A stretch of 64,000 nt of DNA from Candidatus Gastranaerophilales bacterium (GTDB taxonomy: Bacteria; Cyanobacteriota; Vampirovibrionia; Gastranaerophilales; CAJFVJ01). The notes under the pieces were generated by a model. That model did no database searches. It was not told where the DNA came from and saw nothing but the letters and a program-made list of their open reading frames with translations. The stretch covers positions 132,048 through 196,047 of the forward strand of contig CALUSR010000002.1 of NCBI GenBank assembly GCA_944323485.1. Reading direction: 5' to 3'. The translations under genes and the position numbers were made by a program. This document shows positions 26,478 to 37,204 of the stretch, piece by piece. Each line of letters begins with the position of its first letter. Within the stretch, counting starts at the first letter, position 1.

Positions 26478-27866
26478 ATGGCAAAGAAAAAAACAAAATG
26501 GGTATGTCAAAACTGCGGATATGAGTCACCTGCTTACCTCGGAAAATGTCCTGAGTGCAGCAAATGGGGAACTCTTATTGAAGAAACGGATGAAACTGTT
26601 TCTGCTTCATCAATCAAAAAACAAAACAAAGTCGCAACATCAAAAAGCGAACCGACACTGCTCAATGATATTACTGCTGACAAATCAGAACGTTTTTCCT
26701 CAGGTTATGAAGAATTTGACCGGGTACTCGGCGGCGGTTTCGTGAAAGGTTCGCTTATTTTAACGGCAGGTGAACCGGGCATAGGAAAATCAACGCTTAT
26801 TCTGCAATCCTGCGGATACCTCTCATCAAAAGGCAAAAAAATTCTCTATGTTTCTGCTGAAGAATCGGAAAAACAGCTCAAAATCAGAGCTGAACGTCTG
26901 AATATACATGCTGACAATTTGTTTATTCTCTCAGAAACCTGTCTTGAAAACATTTTTGAAACAGTCAAAGACCTAAAGCCTGATTTCCTTGTAATTGATA
27001 GTATTCAAGCAATTTATTCTCAGGAGATTACAAGCTCATCAGGCAGCGTTTCGCAGGTAAGAGAATGCTGCTATTCTCTTATGAATCTTGCAAAATATAT
27101 GAACATTACAACGGTCATCATCGGGCATGTCACAAAAGACGGGACAATCGCAGGACCCAAAATTTTAGAACATATGGTTGATGCTGTTATATGTTTTGAA
27201 GGAGACAGATACCGAGAATATCGAATTTTGCGCTCAACCAAAAACCGATTTGGGTCAACAAATGAAGTAGGTTTGTTCAATATGGGCGAGCACGGACTCA
27301 AAGAGGTAAAAAATCCGGGAGAAATTTTCATAGCGGAACGCAGCGAGGACACTGCACCAGGGAGCATAATCGTTGTTGCGAACGAAGGAAACAGACCTCT
27401 TCTTGTAGAAATTCAGGCGCTCGTAAGCCAAACTTTTTATCCTGCACCAAGACGTGTATCAACCGGTATAGAATACAATAGAGTACTGAAAATCATTGCG
27501 GTCCTTGAAAAAAGAATAGGGCTCAACCTCAGCAAGCATGATATCTATGTAAACGTTGTAGGTGGAATAGACATCGATGATTCTGCAGCTGATTTAGGCG
27601 TTGCTCTTGCAATTATGACATCATTCAGAGATATATCAGTTGACCATAAAACAGCTGTCTTTGGAGAAATAGGTCTGACAGGGGAAATTCGTTCCTGTAC
27701 TCAGGCTGAAATAAGAATAAAAGAAGCATATAAACTCGGATTTGAAAAAATAATTATACCAAAGGGCAATGCTCCATCAAATTTGAACCTGAAAAACTTG
27801 AAAATAGTATGCGTATCAAGACTTATTGAAGCTGTTTCATCAGCTCTGCAGCAGGAAAAACCTTAA
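26478..27866 (+). CDS. radA: DNA repair ATPase RadA
   Basis: About 462 residues when started at MAKKKTKWVC. The N-terminal zinc finger CQNCGYESPAYLGKCPEC, the Walker A GEPGIGKST, the RadA-specific KNRFGSTNEVG motif and a C-terminal Lon-protease-like domain (GGIDIDDSAADLGVALAI) are all present. RadA drives branch migration during recombination. An earlier GTG at 26436 would add 14 hydrophobic residues and has no support. A bidirectional terminator separates it from ahcY. Confidence 0.96.
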   Translation: MAKKKTKWVCQNCGYESPAYLGKCPECSKWGTLIEETDETVSASSIKKQNKVATSKSEPTLLNDITADKSERFSSGYEEFDRVLGGGFVKGSLILTAGEPGIGKSTLILQSCGYLSSKGKKILYVSAEESEKQLKIRAERLNIHADNLFILSETCLENIFETVKDLKPDFLVIDSIQAIYSQEITSSSGSVSQVRECCYSLMNLAKYMNITTVIIGHVTKDGTIAGPKILEHMVDAVICFEGDRYREYRILRSTKNRFGSTNEVGLFNMGEHGLKEVKNPGEIFIAERSEDTAPGSIIVVANEGNRPLLVEIQALVSQTFYPAPRRVSTGIEYNRVLKIIAVLEKRIGLNLSKHDIYVNVVGGIDIDDSAADLGVALAIMTSFRDISVDHKTAVFGEIGLTGEIRSCTQAEIRIKEAYKLGFEKIIIPKGNAPSNLNLKNLKIVCVSRLIEAVSSALQQEKP

Positions 27867-27878
27867 ACATAAGATAAC

Positions 27879-27908
27879 AAAAAGACGGAGAAAATTCTCC
27901 GTCTTTTT
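27879..27908. terminator. Bidirectional terminator between radA and ahcY
   Basis: AAAAAGACGGAG pairs with CTCCGTCTTTTT around a short AT loop, with T-runs outward on both strands. Confidence 0.92.
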
Positions 27909-27927
27909 GTATTTTATCCAATCAAAT

Positions 27928-29232
<1,305 letters not shown>

Positions 29233-29366
29233 CTAAGATAATTCTAACAAAAAAATTCCACATGGTCTAAATTTCCGCAAGCTCCATTATATGTATGATG
29301 ACTATTAAAACCAGTACTTTAAAATTATATATAGGAGTTTGTTGTTGCAAAAAGAGACACACTTTA

Positions 29367-30194
29367 ATGAGCGTTTTTCAAAACCTTGAGCATACAAAAA
29401 ATCAAAGAAAACTTTCAGAGAATGAAATACAAGATCTCTGGAAAGAGTTTTTGATTGATAAAACAAACAAAAAAAATAGAGAAGCTCTCATCATGCAATA
29501 TCTGCCGCTTGTAAAATATATCGTAGGGCGTATGAGGGTAAATCTCCCATCAACAATTCTGACAGAAGACATTGCCGGATATGGGGTTGAAGGTTTAATA
29601 AGTGCAATAGACAGATATTCCAATGATAAAAATACAAAATTTGAAACATATGCGATTACGAGAATAAGAGGAACCATCATCGACAAAATCCGTTCACAAG
29701 ACTGGATTCCTCGAGGAATAAGAAAAAGATTCAAAGACATACAGCAAACAAGCCAGCTTCTTCAGGAAAAACTCGGAAGGCAACCTTCAAATCAAGAAAT
29801 AGCAGACCAGATGGAATTACCTCTTGAAAAAGTCGAAGAAGCAATTGCAGAAATGAGCAAAAATTCGCTTATGTCATTATATGACAAAAAAGGCTCATCA
29901 GAAGACGGTGTCGAGATTATCGATACAATAAAAGACGATAGAAAAGCAGAACCGTTAGAAAAACTTGAAGAACAGGATGTAAAAAAAGAATTGCAACAGG
30001 CTCTTTTAAGATTACCTGAAAGAGAAAAGGTTATTTTAACGCTTTATTATCACAACAACATGACTCTCAAAGAAATAGGCGAAGCAATAGATGTATCAGA
30101 ATCAAGAGTATGCCAGCTGCATGCCCAGGCAATCGTAAAATTAAAGAATTTGCTCAACTCAAATAGTCAAAGGTTAAAAAGAAGCATAATATGA
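29367..30194 (+). CDS. RNA polymerase sigma factor, FliA/WhiG (sigma-28) family
   Basis: About 275 residues from ATG 29367. Region 2 is clear (YLPLVKYIVGRMRVNLP, TEDIAGYGVEGLISAIDRY, FETYAITRIRGTIIDKIR and DWIPRGIRKR), region 3 (LGRQPSNQEIADQMEL) and region 4 (LPEREKVILTLYYHNNMTLK, ISESRVCQLHAQAI-like). This is the alternative sigma class used for flagellar or developmental genes. An upstream in-frame ATG at 29295 would add 24 residues without support; AAAGAGA lies before 29367. The stop overlaps the next start (ATGA), so it leads an operon with two proteins of unknown function. Confidence 0.93.
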   Translation: MSVFQNLEHTKNQRKLSENEIQDLWKEFLIDKTNKKNREALIMQYLPLVKYIVGRMRVNLPSTILTEDIAGYGVEGLISAIDRYSNDKNTKFETYAITRIRGTIIDKIRSQDWIPRGIRKRFKDIQQTSQLLQEKLGRQPSNQEIADQMELPLEKVEEAIAEMSKNSLMSLYDKKGSSEDGVEIIDTIKDDRKAEPLEKLEEQDVKKELQQALLRLPEREKVILTLYYHNNMTLKEIGEAIDVSESRVCQLHAQAIVKLKNLLNSNSQRLKRSII

Positions 30195-30757
30195 ACACAG
30201 AAAACACAAAATTAGCATACGCTGATATAATTATCCTCGATAACGGAGGATATCTCGGAGCTGTTTTGATAACAGATCAAAAAGGTTTTCCTGTCGAATT
30301 CAGATATACGGATCCGATTATACCGACAAAAATTCAAAAAGTCCTGTATGGAAAAGGAATACAAAAATATTTGAAAGTTGATGTCATATTAGACAGTCTG
30401 CTCAAAATTTTATCAAACAACTTTGAGCTGTTGATAGTCAGTGATGAAGAGTTATTAAGCTATGAGGGAGAGCTTTCGGCTCCTATTTTGAGAATATCAC
30501 AGACAAAATCACCGATTATCGGAGAAAAAGGCGCACTATCAAAAATAAAAGATACGGAATATCTCATTCAAACAACCTCATCACAATCACCAATAAGAGT
30601 ACAGCTCAGAGAGGGTGATAAAAATTTGTCTGATGAAAATGCAATAAACACTATGGCTGAATTTTTATGTAATATGAGCGATTTTATTGATGTATATGAA
30701 CCTCTATCAAGAGTAAAGCAAAGCATTGACCTGATATGTCAAAAAGATATTCAATAA
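30191..30757 (+). CDS. Unknown protein translationally coupled to the sigma factor
   Basis: A 188-residue soluble protein without a recognised domain. The N-terminal half is alternating strand/helix (YADIIILDNGGYLGAVLITD then FPVEFRYTDPI); the C-terminal half contains TTSSQSPIRVQLREGDKN. Coupling to a sigma factor by a 4-base overlap makes a role as regulator or partner of that sigma factor worth testing, but nothing in the sequence identifies an anti-sigma domain. Its 3' end overlaps the next gene by 22 bases. Confidence 0.7.
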   Translation: MNTENTKLAYADIIILDNGGYLGAVLITDQKGFPVEFRYTDPIIPTKIQKVLYGKGIQKYLKVDVILDSLLKILSNNFELLIVSDEELLSYEGELSAPILRISQTKSPIIGEKGALSKIKDTEYLIQTTSSQSPIRVQLREGDKNLSDENAINTMAEFLCNMSDFIDVYEPLSRVKQSIDLICQKDIQ

Positions 30758-31590
30758 AAGAAATATTTAGGGCTATCAACACAAATCTTACAAAAAGATT
30801 TTATTTCAAAGATTTGTACTTTTTTATGCTGAAAAAATTTTTGAAACAACCAGAGATAAAAATTTGCTTTCTGCCCAAACAACGACCTTTCTCAAAGGAA
30901 ATACCCCTGATTGAAAACATAAAAACAAAAACTCTCCCAAAACAAAAACTTATAGTGAGAGAAACCAGCTTACCAAAAAACGCCAAAACATCAGACAACC
31001 TGACCGGAGAAAAACCGCTTGTAACCGTCAAATCTGCTCTGGACTTTGACTACAGCATAAAATGGATTACCCTGAACCTTGAATCATTAATAGTCAACAG
31101 ACTCTATGAAACAGACCTTTCTTCAAAATTTAATGCGGAAGATTTTGAATTGCCTGATTTCAAAAAAGAACTAAATATAAATAACATTGATAAAACAGAA
31201 CTGACTCTGCCCCAAAAAGCTTTTGTAATAGAAGAACTGCTAAGATTCATTCCCTATAAAAATAAACTGCCGGTTGATTTAATCTACAATATCCCCCAAC
31301 AAAAAGAAGCAGCAATCTCAAGCGAATTTGATTCAGATATGATGACATTGTTCAAAAATTCTCTTGCTCAAAGCGCCAAAACAACCCTGCATAATGTAGA
31401 AATTCTATCTATCTACGAGCACTTCTATCCGAATCTGTACTCAATGATTAGAAGAGATGGAAGAACTAAAAAGCTATTATGTTTTTTGGACAAGAAAAAA
31501 TCAAAAACACCTCCCGGAAAGAGTTATTATTTCATAATGGGTAAACGTCTTGATACAAAAAAAACCTATACAACATTAGTAGAAAATTAA
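30736..31590 (+). CDS. Unknown basic protein, third gene of the sigma-factor operon
   Basis: A 284-residue protein with a very basic first 100 residues (KQRPFSKEIPLIENIKTKTL, LPKQKLIVRE) followed by a more ordinary globular region (FELPDFKKELNINNIDKTEL, SIYEHFYPNLYSMIRRDGRT). No known domain, signal peptide or membrane segment is recognised. The long overlap with the previous gene (22 bases) implies coupled translation. Functional partnership with the sigma factor is only an inference from gene order. Confidence 0.65.
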   Translation: MSKRYSIKEIFRAINTNLTKRFYFKDLYFFMLKKFLKQPEIKICFLPKQRPFSKEIPLIENIKTKTLPKQKLIVRETSLPKNAKTSDNLTGEKPLVTVKSALDFDYSIKWITLNLESLIVNRLYETDLSSKFNAEDFELPDFKKELNINNIDKTELTLPQKAFVIEELLRFIPYKNKLPVDLIYNIPQQKEAAISSEFDSDMMTLFKNSLAQSAKTTLHNVEILSIYEHFYPNLYSMIRRDGRTKKLLCFLDKKKSKTPPGKSYYFIMGKRLDTKKTYTTLVEN

Positions 31591-31597
31591 TAATCTA

Positions 31598-31626
31598 TTG
31601 AAATAAGCCGAAAAATTCTGTATAAC
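31598..31626 (+). promoter_or_regulatory. Strong candidate leaderless promoter of the LE-repeat gene
   Basis: TTGAAA (31598-31603), a 17-bp spacer and TATAAC (31621-31626) precede the ATG at 31633 by exactly 6 bases, so +1 would fall on the start codon. No ribosome-binding site is present. The geometry equals that of the histidine kinase gene at 14168. Confidence 0.6.
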
Positions 31627-31632
31627 TAAAGT

Positions 31633-32559
31633 ATGTCAAGAAAAATCGTAATAGTACTATTATCTTTACTGATGTTAATGAATATTACGGCTTCAGCAAT
31701 AAGCGATGATGAAGCTTTTCTCAACAACGCAGAAAGAAAGCTGTTTAATACAACATATCAAAAAAATACAATCACAAAAAGACTCTCACGTCTTGAAAAA
31801 AGTATATATGGAGAAGAAAAGAATAACCTCTCTACAAACATAAGAATAAACAATCTTAAAAAGGTTTCAACCCTAAAAGAACAAAAAAACAAGCAAATTC
31901 CTGCCGTAGCACATCAACCTCAAAAACATACGGAAAAACAACGTGCAGAACAAAAACAACCGCAAATAGAAATAACACTGCCGCCGACTCCTCAGGAAAA
32001 AACTCAGGATATAGGATATTATCCTGCTATTGACAGATTGGAGCAGCAGGTTTTGAAAACAACTTATAAAACAGAAGATATCTATCCAAGACTAAAAAGA
32101 CTAGAACAAGCTGTCTACAAAAAAACATTTGAAGACAAAGATTTGGCATGGCGAACAGACAATCTCAATTCAACGATTTTCAAAGAAGCACCGCCAAAAG
32201 AAATCTCTGAAGAAGAATATGATATGAACGAACAAACTCTTTCCGCACTAATCAGCGAACTTGAAACAGCTGTTCTAACGCAGACATATCCGCAGGAAAA
32301 CTCTTTGAACAGAATAAGACGCCTTGAACGAAATATCTACAATACAACATATGAGGATGATAGCACTTATACCAGACTCGAGCGAATTGTTACAACAATC
32401 GAAGCAACACAGAAACCGAGAACATATGAATATGCCTATCCATCAAGAGGTTTTGGCTACAACAGCCCGTACCACACAGTAAGCCAATCATCAGGAAGAG
32501 CCTCATCAAACGATATGCTTCCTATGATATTTCTATTTCTGTTGATGGGGTTGTTATAA
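31633..32559 (+). CDS. Exported protein with three LE-rich repeats
   Basis: A 308-residue protein with a signal peptide (IVIVLLSLLMLMNITASA). Three modules follow the pattern LE(R/Q/T)xV-x4-TY-x7-RLxRLE-x2-(V/I)Y: AERKLFNTTYQKNTITKRLSRLE near residue 33, LEQQVLKTTYKTEDIYPRLK near 137 and LETAVLTQTYPQENSLNRIR near 214. Between modules 1 and 2 is a Gln/Lys/Pro-rich linker. The C-terminus is a hydrophobic stretch (LPMIFLFLLMGLL), so the protein may be anchored at both ends. The module is not a family I can name. Its stop lies one base from the convergent TPR gene. Confidence 0.7.
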   Translation: MSRKIVIVLLSLLMLMNITASAISDDEAFLNNAERKLFNTTYQKNTITKRLSRLEKSIYGEEKNNLSTNIRINNLKKVSTLKEQKNKQIPAVAHQPQKHTEKQRAEQKQPQIEITLPPTPQEKTQDIGYYPAIDRLEQQVLKTTYKTEDIYPRLKRLEQAVYKKTFEDKDLAWRTDNLNSTIFKEAPPKEISEEEYDMNEQTLSALISELETAVLTQTYPQENSLNRIRRLERNIYNTTYEDDSTYTRLERIVTTIEATQKPRTYEYAYPSRGFGYNSPYHTVSQSSGRASSNDMLPMIFLFLLMGLL

Positions 32560-32560
32560 T

Positions 32561-34141
32561 TTAATCAAACAGATTATCAAGACGATTTTTTATTTCTTCA
32601 GGATCCATCTCATTGGTAATTTTATTTAAGTCAAGAGCAATTTGATAATATCTTGCCGCTTCGATATAATCACCTCTGATTACAATAGCACGTGCCTTGT
32701 TATAATGAGCAAGAGCATAATTAGGATTGCATTTGATTGCCTCATCAAACATAGTCAGTGCATTCATCACCATACCTTTATCATCAAGATAAATAACACC
32801 GAGATTATTATAAGCAATATCATATGTCGGGTCATATTTTATAGCAAGCTCATATTCCGAGATAGCTTCATCAATCATCCCTTTACCGCCGTAAAGATAT
32901 CCCAAATTACAATGTATTTTGGCATTCTCCGGTTCCAAATCCAGAGCAAGTTTATAAACAGCAAGCGCACTCTCAAAATCGCCCTTATCATAAAATGCAC
33001 TGCCAAGATTGATGTATATATCAATGTTCTTAGGCGTGAGAATAAAAGCATTCTGATAAGCAGAAATTGCTGCATCATAATTCCTCTCAACCTCAGAGAA
33101 AATATACCCTAACGTCTGAGAAACAACACTTGTCCAATCATTATTCGGATTGAGCATAATCGCATGGTGATAGTTCAAAATTGCTTCTTTAACTTCACCT
33201 TTCATATACTTAATACCGGCAAGATTGCTATAATATGAAGGGTTATTCGGATTCAGCTCGATTAACTTCTTATACATCAATAAAGAGTTGTCATAATCCC
33301 CTCTTTCTTCATAAATCGCAGCAAGAGATTTGTACGCCTGCAAATTGAGCGGGTCATACCACAAAGCCATTCGATACTCGTTAATCGCCTCCTCATAACG
33401 ATAAGTTTCCGCATATACATCAGCAAGAAGAAGATACATAGGAACAAATCCCGGCGCCTCTTCAATTGACTGCATATACAAATCTATGGCATTCTGGTAT
33501 TCCTTCTTTTGTGTATAAAAATATCCTTTCATTATTACTCCGAAAAACTTGAAATAACCGAGCTTATAAGCAAGTTCCTCCTGCGCCGCTTTATCAAAAG
33601 GAAGCAGCAATACAGACATCAGAAAATAATAAAAAGATTTCAAGTTATTGCCAAAAGATTTATTTGATACAACACTGTTAAGGATATAAAGCTTATAATA
33701 AGCCTGAGATGAGCACAATCCGCCATAATCAACAGACAGTTCGGCAAACTCAACAGCTTCTCTGAAACGGTCTTTTTTTACAAATATGTTGCATTTCAAA
33801 AGATAAGCCTCGGCAAGATTTTTTTTGTACTCAATCGCAAGATTTACATGACTGAGAGCTTTATCAAGCTCACCCTTCAAATAAAAAGCAAGCCCCATCT
33901 TATAATGTATGCTGCCAGAATCTATATCAAGCTCAAGTGCCCTTTGATATTGGGTGATTGCTTCGTCGATAAAATTAACGGGCTGGTATATGTCCTTATG
34001 CTCTTTCAAATACAAATCGCCAATTTGAACATGCAACTGTGCATTATCAGGATTCTTCTGCAGCTCTGACATATATTTATCAAGTGCCTGCTTAAATTCG
34101 CTTGTTTTAGAGATATCTTTACTATTATCAGTCTTGTTCAT
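32561..34141 (-). CDS. TPR-repeat protein
   Basis: A 526-residue protein made almost wholly of tetratricopeptide repeats (about 12), for example YYSNLAGIKYMKGEVKEAIL and IHCNLGYLYGGKGMIDEAIS. No signal peptide; one mildly hydrophobic stretch (YYFLMSVLLLPFDKAA) near 165 is probably a buried helix. Such solenoids assemble complexes; no enzyme domain is attached. AAAGGA precedes the ATG. It is preceded by a PilZ gene with a 10-base gap, so both are likely co-transcribed and may serve the same cyclic-di-GMP-controlled process. Confidence 0.88.
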   Translation of the reverse strand: MNKTDNSKDISKTSEFKQALDKYMSELQKNPDNAQLHVQIGDLYLKEHKDIYQPVNFIDEAITQYQRALELDIDSGSIHYKMGLAFYLKGELDKALSHVNLAIEYKKNLAEAYLLKCNIFVKKDRFREAVEFAELSVDYGGLCSSQAYYKLYILNSVVSNKSFGNNLKSFYYFLMSVLLLPFDKAAQEELAYKLGYFKFFGVIMKGYFYTQKKEYQNAIDLYMQSIEEAPGFVPMYLLLADVYAETYRYEEAINEYRMALWYDPLNLQAYKSLAAIYEERGDYDNSLLMYKKLIELNPNNPSYYSNLAGIKYMKGEVKEAILNYHHAIMLNPNNDWTSVVSQTLGYIFSEVERNYDAAISAYQNAFILTPKNIDIYINLGSAFYDKGDFESALAVYKLALDLEPENAKIHCNLGYLYGGKGMIDEAISEYELAIKYDPTYDIAYNNLGVIYLDDKGMVMNALTMFDEAIKCNPNYALAHYNKARAIVIRGDYIEAARYYQIALDLNKITNEMDPEEIKNRLDNLFD

Positions 34142-34151
34142 TGCTTTCCTT

Positions 34152-34793
34152 TTATCTGAGCGATTCTGCTTCTTTCATTGCCTGATGAACTTTCATCTCA
34201 TGTTCCAAGCATAATTTTATTATCTTATTTCTGTCTTCTTCTTTGATGTTCTTTATTTTAAACATCGACACAAAACTGTCATTATCTTCTACAGTCTGCA
34301 GAACAACCCCGTTGCCGGTAATTTCAAAATCGGTATTTGGTATCTTGAAAGAAAATCCATATACACTCTCAGGGGATATTGTTCCGTCAGAAACCATCTT
34401 GAAGCCGCCGCCGCTTATATTCAAAGTTTTGGTAACAAGACAAAGACGTCCGTCTTGATACAAAGATATATCAAGAGGAATATCCGCTCTGACATACTGA
34501 CGGCGCTGAATTACTATAAACTCATCACTCAATTCAAGCGTAAAAGATTCTTCATAAGGGGTATTTATGACCAAAGATGCCATAATAATTACTTTGCTGG
34601 AAAAATAAATTGATAACTCTACTTCCTGACCTTCTCTGAAATAATACATCTTTGAATTATATTTTTCAGGAAACATAATCCTCAATCTGTCTTTTTCTAC
34701 CCCGACTATATGTGATTCTATCTCAATCTCTTCCGGAAAGCCCGTCAATTTCATCAGAACTTTTTGACCGGTTTTAAGATTCTTGATTTTCAT
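34152..34793 (-). CDS. PilZ-domain cyclic-di-GMP-binding protein (YcgR-like)
   Basis: A 213-residue protein with an N-terminal YcgR-like beta domain (about 1-95) and a C-terminal PilZ domain. Both ligand motifs are visible: QRRQYVRADIPL (RxxxR) near residue 95 and NISGGGFKM ((D/N)xSxxG) near 127. Binding of cyclic di-GMP by this fold typically alters motility or polysaccharide secretion. It is cytoplasmic. It lies upstream of the large TPR gene in the same orientation. Two HD-GYP proteins elsewhere in the window could degrade its ligand. Confidence 0.9.
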   Translation of the reverse strand: MKIKNLKTGQKVLMKLTGFPEEIEIESHIVGVEKDRLRIMFPEKYNSKMYYFREGQEVELSIYFSSKVIIMASLVINTPYEESFTLELSDEFIVIQRRQYVRADIPLDISLYQDGRLCLVTKTLNISGGGFKMVSDGTISPESVYGFSFKIPNTDFEITGNGVVLQTVEDNDSFVSMFKIKNIKEEDRNKIIKLCLEHEMKVHQAMKEAESLR

Positions 34794-34867
34794 TAAAAAT
34801 ACCTTTTACAAACCATTATACGTTTATTTTAAGGCATTCAAAACTTTTTATCAACAATATAAAAATA

Positions 34868-35713
34868 TTAATACAGGTTTTTCCCCTCTTTAGAGTACAT
34901 ATTTTTTCTGTCTTTGACTATCTTTTCAAGAACAGACCGCTCATAGTTATCCAGCAGATTTTGCTCATATGAAGAAAATCTGTTTATTGCCGAAAATATA
35001 TTATCTTTGTTGTACTCAACCATATCAGTAGCCATCTTTATATTTGAACAGGCAAGGCGGGTCATATCACGAAATCCGCTTGAAGCAAGCAATTTTGCTG
35101 CTTCGCCTATATCAGGTTTCTCATAGTTTGATATCATATAAAACAAACTCTGTGATAATATCATCGGTACATGACTAATCAATGCCACTGCCTCATCATG
35201 CACATCCGGTTTCATAATAACAGCTCTGGCTCCTGTTTTTGATATTACGCTCTCGAGAAGCGCTATTTCATCTTTTTGTCCTTCTTCATCATCAGGCGTC
35301 AAAACCCATTTTGCCCCCTCAAAAAGATGCTCATCTGCCGAATCAAAACCGCTGTTTTCTGTCCCGGCCATCGGATGAGAGCCGATAAAGTTCAGATTCA
35401 AATTTTTTGCATATTCGCATATAAAACCTTTTACACTCGCAGCATCTGCTACAACTGTATCTTTTGACAAAATACCTGACAGCTTGGATAAAATATCACA
35501 AACAGTTGAAATAGGAGTACAGACAAAAACTACATCACAACCTGTTGCCGCCTCCATTTCGGATGTTACCGTCCGAGCAAGAGATAATTCCTGTATTTTT
35601 TTTACGGTCTCAGGGGTAGAAGATATTGCAATAAGTTCAACCCCCTTATTTTGCAGAGATTTTAGCAAAGATGCACCTATCAGACCGAGACCTATTATTG
35701 CTATTTTTTTCAT
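34868..35713 (-). CDS. tyrA: Prephenate/arogenate dehydrogenase
   Basis: A 281-residue TyrA enzyme of tyrosine synthesis. The NAD(P)-binding GLGLIGASLLKSL starts the protein, and SHPMAGTENSGFDSADEHLF carries the catalytic His region. It lacks an ACT domain, so feedback control is probably carried by another enzyme. It begins three bases after aroF, so the two form a tyrosine-branch operon. Substrate preference (prephenate or arogenate) cannot be decided by eye; cyanobacterial relatives usually prefer arogenate. Confidence 0.93.
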   Translation of the reverse strand: MKKIAIIGLGLIGASLLKSLQNKGVELIAISSTPETVKKIQELSLARTVTSEMEAATGCDVVFVCTPISTVCDILSKLSGILSKDTVVADAASVKGFICEYAKNLNLNFIGSHPMAGTENSGFDSADEHLFEGAKWVLTPDDEEGQKDEIALLESVISKTGARAVIMKPDVHDEAVALISHVPMILSQSLFYMISNYEKPDIGEAAKLLASSGFRDMTRLACSNIKMATDMVEYNKDNIFSAINRFSSYEQNLLDNYERSVLEKIVKDRKNMYSKEGKNLY

Positions 35714-35716
35714 AAA

Positions 35717-36757
35717 TTAAACAACCGCATGTTTGTTACTGTAGTCAATTCTGCCTATCAGCTGATTAATAGATGCCATAACTTTTTTGAACTGCTCTAT
35801 GTTCAAACTCTGAGCCCCGTCAGAATAAGCTCTGTCAGGATCATGGTGAACTTCCATCATAATCCCGTGAGCACCCGCAACCAAAGCAGCCTTGCTCATC
35901 GGCTCTATCAAATATCTCTTGCCAGTTCCATGACTCGGGTCAACAATAATCGGCAGGTGGGAATATTTTTTGATAATCGGAACGGCAGCAAGGTCAAGAG
36001 TATTTCTTGTATAAGTCGAATCAAAACCTTTTATTCCTCTTTCACAGAGGATTACATTAGGATTTCCATTGTACAAAATATGTTCGGCAGCAAGCAAAAA
36101 TTCTCTTATCGTAGCGGCTGGACCTCTTTTTAGCATAACAGGTTTGCTATACTTTCCGACTGCTTTCAACAGCTTGAAGTTCTGCATATTTCTTGCCCCG
36201 ATTTGGACTATATCGGCATAATCTTCAACCAACGGCAAATCAAGAGTATCCATAACTTCCGTTACTACAAGCAAGCCTGTTTTTTCTCTTGCTTCAGCAA
36301 GATACTGCAGCCCTTTTTCTTCCATCCCCTGAAAATCATATGGTGATGTTCTCGGTTTGAAAGCACCGCCTCTGAGAATCTGGCACCCCATCTCTTTTGC
36401 CGCATAGGCAACTTCCAAGAGTCCGTCTATTTCTCTTTCTACGCTGCAAGGTCCCGCCATAATAACAGGACGTTCAAGACCTCCTATTTTCACACCGTTA
36501 GGAAATTCTATTACGGTATCCTCTTTCTGGCTTTCTCTGCTTGCGAGTTTGAAAGGTTCCTGAATAAGTTTTACTTCTCTAACACCCTCAAATGAGTTCA
36601 AAGAATGCGGCTGCACAAGTCTTTTATCACCTATTGCAGCAATAACAGTCATAACATCACCATAGTTCAAATTAATTCTAAAACCATGACTTTTAAGATG
36701 TTCTACAACATTGTCAATCTGTTGCTTGGTAGCACCGGGTTCCATAATAATAATCAT
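35717..36757 (-). CDS. aroF: 3-deoxy-7-phosphoheptulonate (DAHP) synthase, type I-beta
   Basis: A 346-residue enzyme catalysing the first step of the shikimate pathway. An N-terminal ferredoxin-like regulatory domain (about 1-70, [20 protein letters not shown]) precedes the catalytic barrel: [33 protein letters not shown] and the metal-binding [17 protein letters not shown]. This fused form is feedback-regulated by aromatic amino acids in related enzymes. It is followed directly by tyrA. Confidence 0.95.
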   Translation of the reverse strand: MIIIMEPGATKQQIDNVVEHLKSHGFRINLNYGDVMTVIAAIGDKRLVQPHSLNSFEGVREVKLIQEPFKLASRESQKEDTVIEFPNGVKIGGLERPVIMAGPCSVEREIDGLLEVAYAAKEMGCQILRGGAFKPRTSPYDFQGMEEKGLQYLAEAREKTGLLVVTEVMDTLDLPLVEDYADIVQIGARNMQNFKLLKAVGKYSKPVMLKRGPAATIREFLLAAEHILYNGNPNVILCERGIKGFDSTYTRNTLDLAAVPIIKKYSHLPIIVDPSHGTGKRYLIEPMSKAALVAGAHGIMMEVHHDPDRAYSDGAQSLNIEQFKKVMASINQLIGRIDYSNKHAVV

Positions 36758-36847
36758 TCTTTGACTCTGCCTTTCTCTTTTTCACAAAATTGCTGTATAA
36801 TAAACTATTCTATTATAATATTAAAAAAAATAAAAAGCAGATAAATA

Positions 36848-37204
36848 ATGAAATCAAAAAATAAAAACACAGGACGCCTTGGTGAAGAACTTGCCGTGGA
36901 ATATCTTAAGAAAAAAGGTTTAAAAATTCTTCACACAAACTGGCAAATACACAATCAAGGTGAAATAGACATAATCGCAGAACAAAAAGACACTATTATA
37001 TTCATCGAAGTAAAAACAAGAACCTCGCTTAATTTCGGTTATCCTCTTGAATCAATAAATAACAAAAAACTTGAACAATTGAAAAAAACCGCCCTTTTGT
37101 TTTTATCACAAAATAAAAATCACTATGATAACATTCGCTTTGATGCAGTATCAGTCATTCTCAAACCTGAGATAAAAATATATCATCTTGAAAATATAAT
37201 TTAG
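36848..37204 (+). CDS. UPF0102/YraN endonuclease-like protein
   Basis: A 118-residue member of the YraN family: GRLGEELAVEYLKKKGLKIL, then QGEIDIIAEQKDTIIFIEVK, giving the PD-(D/E)xK nuclease core (E...D...ExK). The biological role is unknown in the family. The start follows AAAGCAG. Its last 4 bases overlap the convergent large membrane protein gene. Confidence 0.9.
   Translation: MKSKNKNTGRLGEELAVEYLKKKGLKILHTNWQIHNQGEIDIIAEQKDTIIFIEVKTRTSLNFGYPLESINNKKLEQLKKTALLFLSQNKNHYDNIRFDAVSVILKPEIKIYHLENII

Noticed and set aside
29345-29389. A 14-codon TTG-started frame after TAGGAG, overlapping the sigma-factor start, as a leader peptide.
   Set aside because: The ribosome-binding site spacing fits, but a TTG start and lack of any attenuator structure make it too weak to list.
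32642-33112. A 156-codon plus-strand frame opposite the large TPR gene.
   Set aside because: Shadow of repeated TPR codons; Ile/Cys/Ser-rich composition with no start site.
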